From contig CM070501.1 of the NCBI GenBank assembly GCA_036346375.1, positions 55,593,326 through 55,657,325 on the forward strand: a stretch of 64,000 nucleotides of DNA, in the 5' to 3' direction. Below the pieces are notes generated by a model that saw nothing but the letters and a program-made list of their open reading frames with translations, ran no database searches and had not been told where the DNA came from. Made by a program: the position numbers and the translations under genes. How positions within the stretch are numbered: the stretch's first letter is position 1; every line of letters starts with the position of its first letter. This stretch comes from Guadua angustifolia. Taxonomy: Eukaryota; Streptophyta; Magnoliopsida; Poales; Poaceae. This document shows positions 58,170 to 64,000 of this stretch, one piece after another.

Positions 58170-59787
58170 TGCAGATGTCTCGGAGGCAATCTTTACACCA
58201 TTTGGAAGTGTTGTGATTATTGTCTTGCCAGGCTCCACATGATCAGGTAGTGGAGGAGGAATGATGACTCCTGGAAGTGTAAAATCTGGAGGAGGTAATG
58301 CATTTGAGCGTGCACCTGTCAGCCAGCTCCAGAAGCCACCTGACGACCTCTGTGCAACACTTGTGCTAGCAGACCTAATCGCAATATTCAATACTTGAGC
58401 ATTCACCCCATGCCGCTGCAAATCAAATGGTAAACAATCAATATTATGATTTTGCGGCTAAAGTTGATCTGATTATGGACAAATTCAATTAAAAACCCAA
58501 CAAAATCAAACTGTCTCTGCTTGCTGAATATTACAATAAAACAGTACGCATCGAAGAAATACTTCCATGTATGGAAATCTCAATGATGAAGTTATCTGCA
58601 TGCTGCCATGCTCACACAAAAAAGGTTATCTACATCCAAAGTGGGGGCTCTATCCATGATTAGAAAACAAAAAGTTCAACAATGGTAATGGAGATTGGAT
58701 GAAACATTCATCAACAGAACACTGCCCAATAAGTGAGATCAAACATCCAAATGATTTCAAGCACATGTATTGGGCAAATCTATGATGAGCATGCCAAATT
58801 GCCAAGTAACTATTGATGGTGCCAGAAGACTATATCCACTTGTCTGTGTCAATATAATACTGATACTGATGAAATAGGAAATGAATCATGCAAAGAGACT
58901 CTTAACAAAGCCATTCCAAATCATACATTTGATTGTATGTCATATGCATCTCAAACACATAAGACAAAGGGAAAAAAGAATCAAGGCTATAACATGAACC
59001 TCATGATATCACAAAAATACTAGCTGCTTAGCTCATGAAATCGTGCAGCAATGAGAAAACGGTCCAGGCTCTATCTGAAAAATCTCATTCCACTAATACA
59101 CAGATTATCATGCCTATGAAATGGCCAAAGATCCCCCTCTCCCCCCTCACATTGATATAAAACCATGCTACATAACAAACTCACCAACACCACTCATCAT
59201 CACATCTCGGAACCAGAGTGTTCCACAATAGACCAGGGCAAACATTCAGATAACCAGTGTTGATTGCAACGTTGAAAATACCTCTACTCCGACTCTCACA
59301 CATCAAATTAGCAAGATCACAAGTTTGCATTCACATAAAACACATTCCACTAATACACAAATTATCATGGCTTTGCAAACGGCCACAGGGATCCCCTTTT
59401 CCCCTCGCATTCACATAGAACTATGCTACACAACAAACATGCCGCACCACTCATTATCGTATCTCACAACCACGCGTTTCCAATTCAATAGGGCAGGGCA
59501 AACATTCAGACAACGAGTTTTACTTGCCACATCTAAAATGCCTCTACTTCGACTATCACACATCAAATCCGCACGATCAAAAGTTCGAACGACCAAACTG
59601 CTAGGCATGCTAATCCAACACGCATCGTGACGCCAGCATAAGCTACGGGAGGCTCGGATCAGACGCATCGCGGCGGGAAGCGCTACGGAGACACCAGATC
59701 TACCGAAATGGGAAGAAGGCAAGGCTAGGGTTTCGGGCGGGGGCGGCTGACCTTGAGGGCGCCGATGCCGGAGGCGGCGCGGTACAT
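58170..59787 (-). CDS. MPPalpha: MPP alpha subunit, second copy, 5' exons only (cut by gap)
   Basis: Exon 1 is 59787-59752 (MYRAASGIGALK) and exon 2 is 58415-58170 (82 codons, RHGVNAQVLN...KIASETSA). They are identical in structure to the first two exons at 50553-48865. Protein differences in exon 2 are VII for VVI and HVEPGKT for HVELGKT. Pro is the residue seen in other plant alpha-MPPs, so this copy is closer to the ancestral form. Exon 3 onward would lie in the gap. Whether a complete, intact gene existed there cannot be decided. It could also be the other haplotype of the same locus. Confidence 0.85.
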
Positions 59788-62700
59788 GGTGGCCAGTTCC
59801 TGTTGCGGAGTCGCTCGACGGAGTCGTCGCCGGCGGCGAGGAGGAAGCGGAGGCGGAGACGGGGAAGGCGAGAGAAGGTGAAACAAGTGGAAGACGACAA
59901 TTCGAAGGAGTGGTTGGCTGGTTGCTCCGCATACAGAGTCGGACGAATTCGAGGTCAGTTTTTTATGTAACTCAAAACGCAAACATTCCGTGATGATTAG
60001 GTCTAGTGGGCCTGCTGTTTAGTGGCGTCGGGCCGGCGCGAAGTGTTGGGCCGACCTGAACTTGCCCTCGTGGTCATCGCATCGGCGCATCGCACAGCAA
60101 CCGCTGCCCCTCGTCGCGCTCGTCGAGATGGGCCGAGCGATCACTGGCGCCGCGTGTTGGCTCTACGTCTCCGGCGCCGGCGACAACGCGAACGTCGGGT
60201 CACCGCGTGCGGCTGGTGGCTGCGGAACACTCGGCGAGGCGAACGGCGTTGATCGCGCGCCATTGGGAGTAGCCTGCTCCGCTTCGCGGGGGAGCTTTGA
60301 GGTTTCCGATGGTGCCCAGCCCCGGGCCTGGCGCCGAGCAGGTGAGTTGTTTGATCAAATGCCGATTAGGAATTTCGTAGCCTCCGGGATTATTTGCTTG
60401 TGTGTTTTGTATTTCCTCTCTCTACTTGTTGCATCTGCCACCTTGCTGATTTTGTTGCATTTGCAAATGTCTCCGGCAAAATGGCTCCATGAATGGAGGG
60501 TTTCCAATTCCATAGTAGTATGTCAAGTGGAGAGATGATTGCCTCTGTTATGAAACCATCGCGTTGGGCATGTGTACAGCGTCGATCGACCACCTGCTTG
60601 ATGAAATGCCAGCTTCAGTTCATAAAGAGTAGCAGGTATAGCTTCCAATTTGTCTGAACATGTGCTGTGTGCAATGTTGTCAGGTGGTCCAAGATGCTTG
60701 TTGGGCGGCAGGTTTTGGATATCAATACGATGATACGGCTCAAGTCGACATGGTCATCTCTGGATTTTGAACATGCGTTTGGTGTGTGTGTGTGTGTAGG
60801 GTTGGTGTGTGAAGGTGTTTGGTCATTGTGAGCGTAGGTACAGGGTCTTCAATGGTGTCGATCATATTTTCATCAGGAGTTATTGCTTTGATTTGATCGT
60901 GTCATCGTATCAAGGCCCATACAGATTAGTCATGCAAGTATTTAGTAGGTTTTAAGGCCTATACATGGTAATACTAGCTGTTAAACATGTTAAGGGTTTG
61001 GTGAACTACCAGAGTATGTTCTCCAATCTTTCGATTTCTTGCTTGATTGTGATGTGCCGATGTAGGGTAGCTGCTAATTACAAGTTGCTAGTTAGCCTCT
61101 GTCCAATTACTGTAAGGCATGTTGCACCTTTGGTTAGTGTATTAATGTTGATTTCTGTGGAATGTCGACACAATTTCTCCATTGATGATGATCACATATA
61201 AACACAACTGCAGTTAATCCTCTTGTATTTGGAGTCTGTAATCCCCCTGTTAGAATGTTAGTGTTCATGTCCTGAAAACGCCCTTGTATTGTGACAGTTG
61301 TTTCTGAGCATTTGGAGCAAAATAGATAGCAGTTCATTTCCTTGTGAGTTTTCAGGAGCTGTATACTGATTCCATTGACGTGTGATCAGACATAATATAT
61401 GTGTCATTGTTGGAAATCCAATTTTAAGTGATTGCTATCCAGTTCCTTGAACAAACATTTCCAATTCTCCTTGTTTTGGCTGGAAAAGTTTAAATAGCTT
61501 GAAGTAACACAATACTCCGAAGTTGTTGGACATGTTTATAAGACAACACACCCACTTAACTGAATTTATTCTGTAGCCTTTTGTTTTTACTATTGAGTAT
61601 TTCAGAAGGAAGAAAATGGCTGGCATTTGTAGATTATCCCTGTTTTTAATTGCCTATCTTTCCCATGCATTTCCTCATGTATTGTTGCTTCTTTCAATAA
61701 AGCAACTGTTGCAGTGTGATCAGCTAATGATTGTTGCCCACCTTTTGATTAAATTGGTTAATACTTAAATAACCATCAACGGAAGCATGTGCGAGAAGCT
61801 TGTGCTTGATGATGTTTAAAAGTCCTCATGGCGCATGGGAGGGGACCTGTACTACCTGTGCTACGAGCATGACCACAACAGGTGCAAACCGCATAGTTTT
61901 ATATATGACCCTCGCATTCTTTTGAAAATGAATTTGTTATTTGTTGTAATTGGTATTACTCCGATGATAGCGATGAAAGCTCACCGCACGGTTTAGTCAG
62001 CCTCTTTATCGTGCCTCTGTCTTTGCTATCACTTTTGTGTAGCATACAGGTTAACCACTTGACCAACTGTAAAACTGCGACAAGCTAACATTTTATTCCT
62101 GGAGCTGATGTCTGTTTTCCATCTTCCTTTCACCCCCTTTAGGTGGCTATCTGTTTTCAAGGAATGTGTTGAGATTGATAATATTATCTGACTTTTACTA
62201 TATGTGTACAGATTGCATTGCCCAAAGAAGCTATGATTTTTACCCACTACTGACTTCTACCATTTGTCTACATATTCAGGTGAGCGGTCAGTTCTTCAGA
62301 AAGACATCTGTTCAAGTTGTATGTGTGAATGCGACCGAATCCATGGAATTCAACTGAAGAGACGAATCCAGAATTCCTAGTTTTTTCAGGTACTTTTATC
62401 TTACTTTCAACACATTATTGATTGGTTAGACACATTTGTGTTAATGAATAGTAGTTAGCGTACGTATTTTCTGCGACTTAAGCATCAGGTCTCGCACGTA
62501 TACCAAGCAATACATTGCAATTATTGCGAGGTTGTGACAGATCCGTCGGTTGGCCAGAACTGCGACTCCAAGTGTATCCATACATACACACAAACCTCCT
62601 TTTCTTCCAAACAACTCGTGCGGATTAAAATCTGAAGTCTAGTAGTATATGCAGTCAATTAGTCATGGATGGATGATATTTATGAAGCCTTATGAGGTGT

Positions 62701-63430
62701 TACTACTAGTATATCATTGTGCTGACAATGCGCGTACTCAACACACATAGTTAATTAACATGCCGAATGATGATGACGCTGAATCTCCCCTAGCTGCCAA
62801 ATGCCAAGACGGACTGGATGGAATTTTCTCGCAGCCTGCAAGATGTCGTGTCAACATTGGGAGGGGTTATCAGGTCATAATGGCTTCATTTGCCGGCACA
62901 ATGCAGCACACACGGGGACATAGATTGATCGAGAGACAGGATTGGACCCTTCGATCTCTCGGAGCAGGCAGGTTTTCCCTGGATACATGGAGTAAGGCGT
63001 AAGTGAAGACGATCGAGCCGATCCGGCCGGGAGATCGAAAGGGGTGGTGTCCACTGTCCAGGCATAGTTGATTGAACCTTACCAGGCTAAATTTATCGCC
63101 ACTATTTGCGTTTGATCTCACTCGCGTGGACACTGACGAGTGACGACACCTTCGCGATCGCGGTCGCACCCACCATCCTCACCTGGGTCCAGGGCACCAG
63201 GTCCGCGGTTCTGAACAGAGCCATACATGCTTTCCATGACAACAACAATGGTAACAGTGCAGCGCTGAGCAAATGGCACCTGGGGCCCAGCTGCGCGTAC
63301 GATCCATCAATTGTCATTAGCGTCTTCATGAGCTCGGATGTGGCCACCGAAGCTAGCGTTGACGTGACAACATGGAAAGGGTGTCGAAATTGTAAACGGG
63401 TCTACCGATGCTCGAGAAAGACTGCAGCAA
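59788..63430. other. Copy 2 of the region upstream of MPP, no confirmed gene
   Basis: Counterpart of 50554-54117. The PPR-like frame 60062-60538 (158 codons, GELFDQMPIRNFVASG) is preserved with one additional codon. Other short frames (60965-61201, 62760-63002, 63106-63453) mirror copy 1 with few changes. That reflects recent duplication, not selection. Confidence 0.4.
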
Positions 63431-63889
63431 GGGTCTGTTTGGTAGAGCTTTAGATTCTAATTTTTCCTAAAATCAAACTCAGAGGCTAAAATAAAGTGAA
63501 TTAAGTTTATATTTTGGTCTAAAATGTAAACAAGATGATCTATCTAAACATTTAGCTGCTTATGTCTCTGCTCAAAGTGAATCGGAGCTCAGCAAATAGT
63601 TTCGATAATCGCCCGGTGATTCCTGAAGTGATTCTCCTAAATGAACTAGGGCTGAGCTAAAAACTGCTTCCGATTCACTCCCAACAAAGAGTCGCTCCAT
63701 AAAGTTTATCCTATGATTAGAGAGAATCACTTTTAGCGTAATCACTTTTTCTAGAATCACTTCAAATGAGAATCAATCGAGGAGCTCTACCAAACAAAGC
63801 CTTAATGTATCACGCTTCCACGAATCCTGAAGTTAGAATTTTAGCTTCACCATATTCACTAATCTAAGACCGAATCGCCAAACACATCC
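63431..63889. mobile_element. Tourist-like MITE, copy 4, with a nested MITE insertion
   Basis: The counterpart of 54121-54354, starting GGGTCTGTTTGGTAG and ending CCAAACACATCC before TAA. Its centre is interrupted at about 63552-63803 by another element whose right edge, reverse complemented, reads GGCTTTGTTTGGTAGAGCTC and which holds repeated AGTGATTCT / AGAATCACTT words. This insertion is absent from copy 1. Confidence 0.72.
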
Positions 63890-64000
63890 TAAGCCTTTCA
63901 GCCCTATATACTGATGATCAACTTCCTCACGTTGGAAAAATAGAGGTAAGATTTTCTTCTGGGAGTAACTAGCGCTCGTACATCCGATCCGGGCGCTAGC

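Larger units (their letters stand above)
58101..64000. repeat. Segmental duplication, copy 2
   Basis: Matches 48796-54481 to the end of the window. It holds MPP exons 1-2 and the same upstream region, with a longer 5' leader (about 76 extra bases near 59868-59945), a shorter intron 1 and a longer MITE region at the right end (nested insertion 63552-63803). Its left edge coincides with the N gap, so its true extent is unknown. Confidence 0.95.

Overview
This window is nuclear DNA from a flowering plant, almost certainly a grass (Poaceae). Genes are split by many short GT-AG introns, the MYB coding exons are GC-rich, and the AT-rich intergenic DNA is full of plant LTR retrotransposons, hAT elements, MULE, CACTA and Tourist-type MITE sequences. 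No bacterial, organellar or CRISPR features were seen. A 100-base N run (58001-58100) marks a scaffold gap.

Layout: 1-2548 has no recognisable gene. An R2R3-MYB gene of the RAX/MYB36-like subgroup (+, 3 exons) lies at 2549-3511. An alpha-type Aurora kinase gene, AUR1 (+, 9 exons), lies at 7688-10912 behind a promoter with several TGGGCY (site II) and AACGG motifs. 12239-14704 is a complete gag-only LTR retroelement (TR-GAG-like) with a TCCGT target duplication and an unusual second LTR inside. 16519-19782 is a decayed MuDR-like MULE. It abuts an orphan first exon of a RanBP2-type zinc-finger gene (19836-20043). A complete 11-exon ATP-dependent 6-phosphofructokinase gene (-) occupies 21765-25310.

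26063-32350 is rich in DNA transposons: one Tourist MITE and three hAT-type elements, two of them with perfect and one with near-perfect 8-bp target duplications. 35019-39372 is a broken Copia retrotransposon. 39892-43395 is an LTR element with 288-bp LTRs and a TGATA target duplication. It has no visible gag or pol and instead carries degraded pieces of what look like three unrelated host genes: a PTB-like RRM, an AKR2-type ankyrin protein and a class 3/DAG-lipase-like protein. This is the most unusual object in the window.

45443-50553 (-) is a 13-exon gene for the alpha subunit of mitochondrial processing peptidase. It is divergent in the glycine-rich loop and appears to carry a one-base frameshift near its 3' end. 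Its first part plus about 4 kb upstream (48796-54481) is repeated nearly identically at 58101-64000, starting exactly at the N gap. This is either a tandem duplication of about 9.3 kb or an assembly or haplotype artefact.

The four host genes (MYB regulator, mitotic kinase, glycolytic enzyme, mitochondrial presequence peptidase) are functionally unrelated neighbours, as is usual in plants. Their shared story is structural: small genes separated by heavy transposon insertion, gene-fragment capture and segmental duplication.
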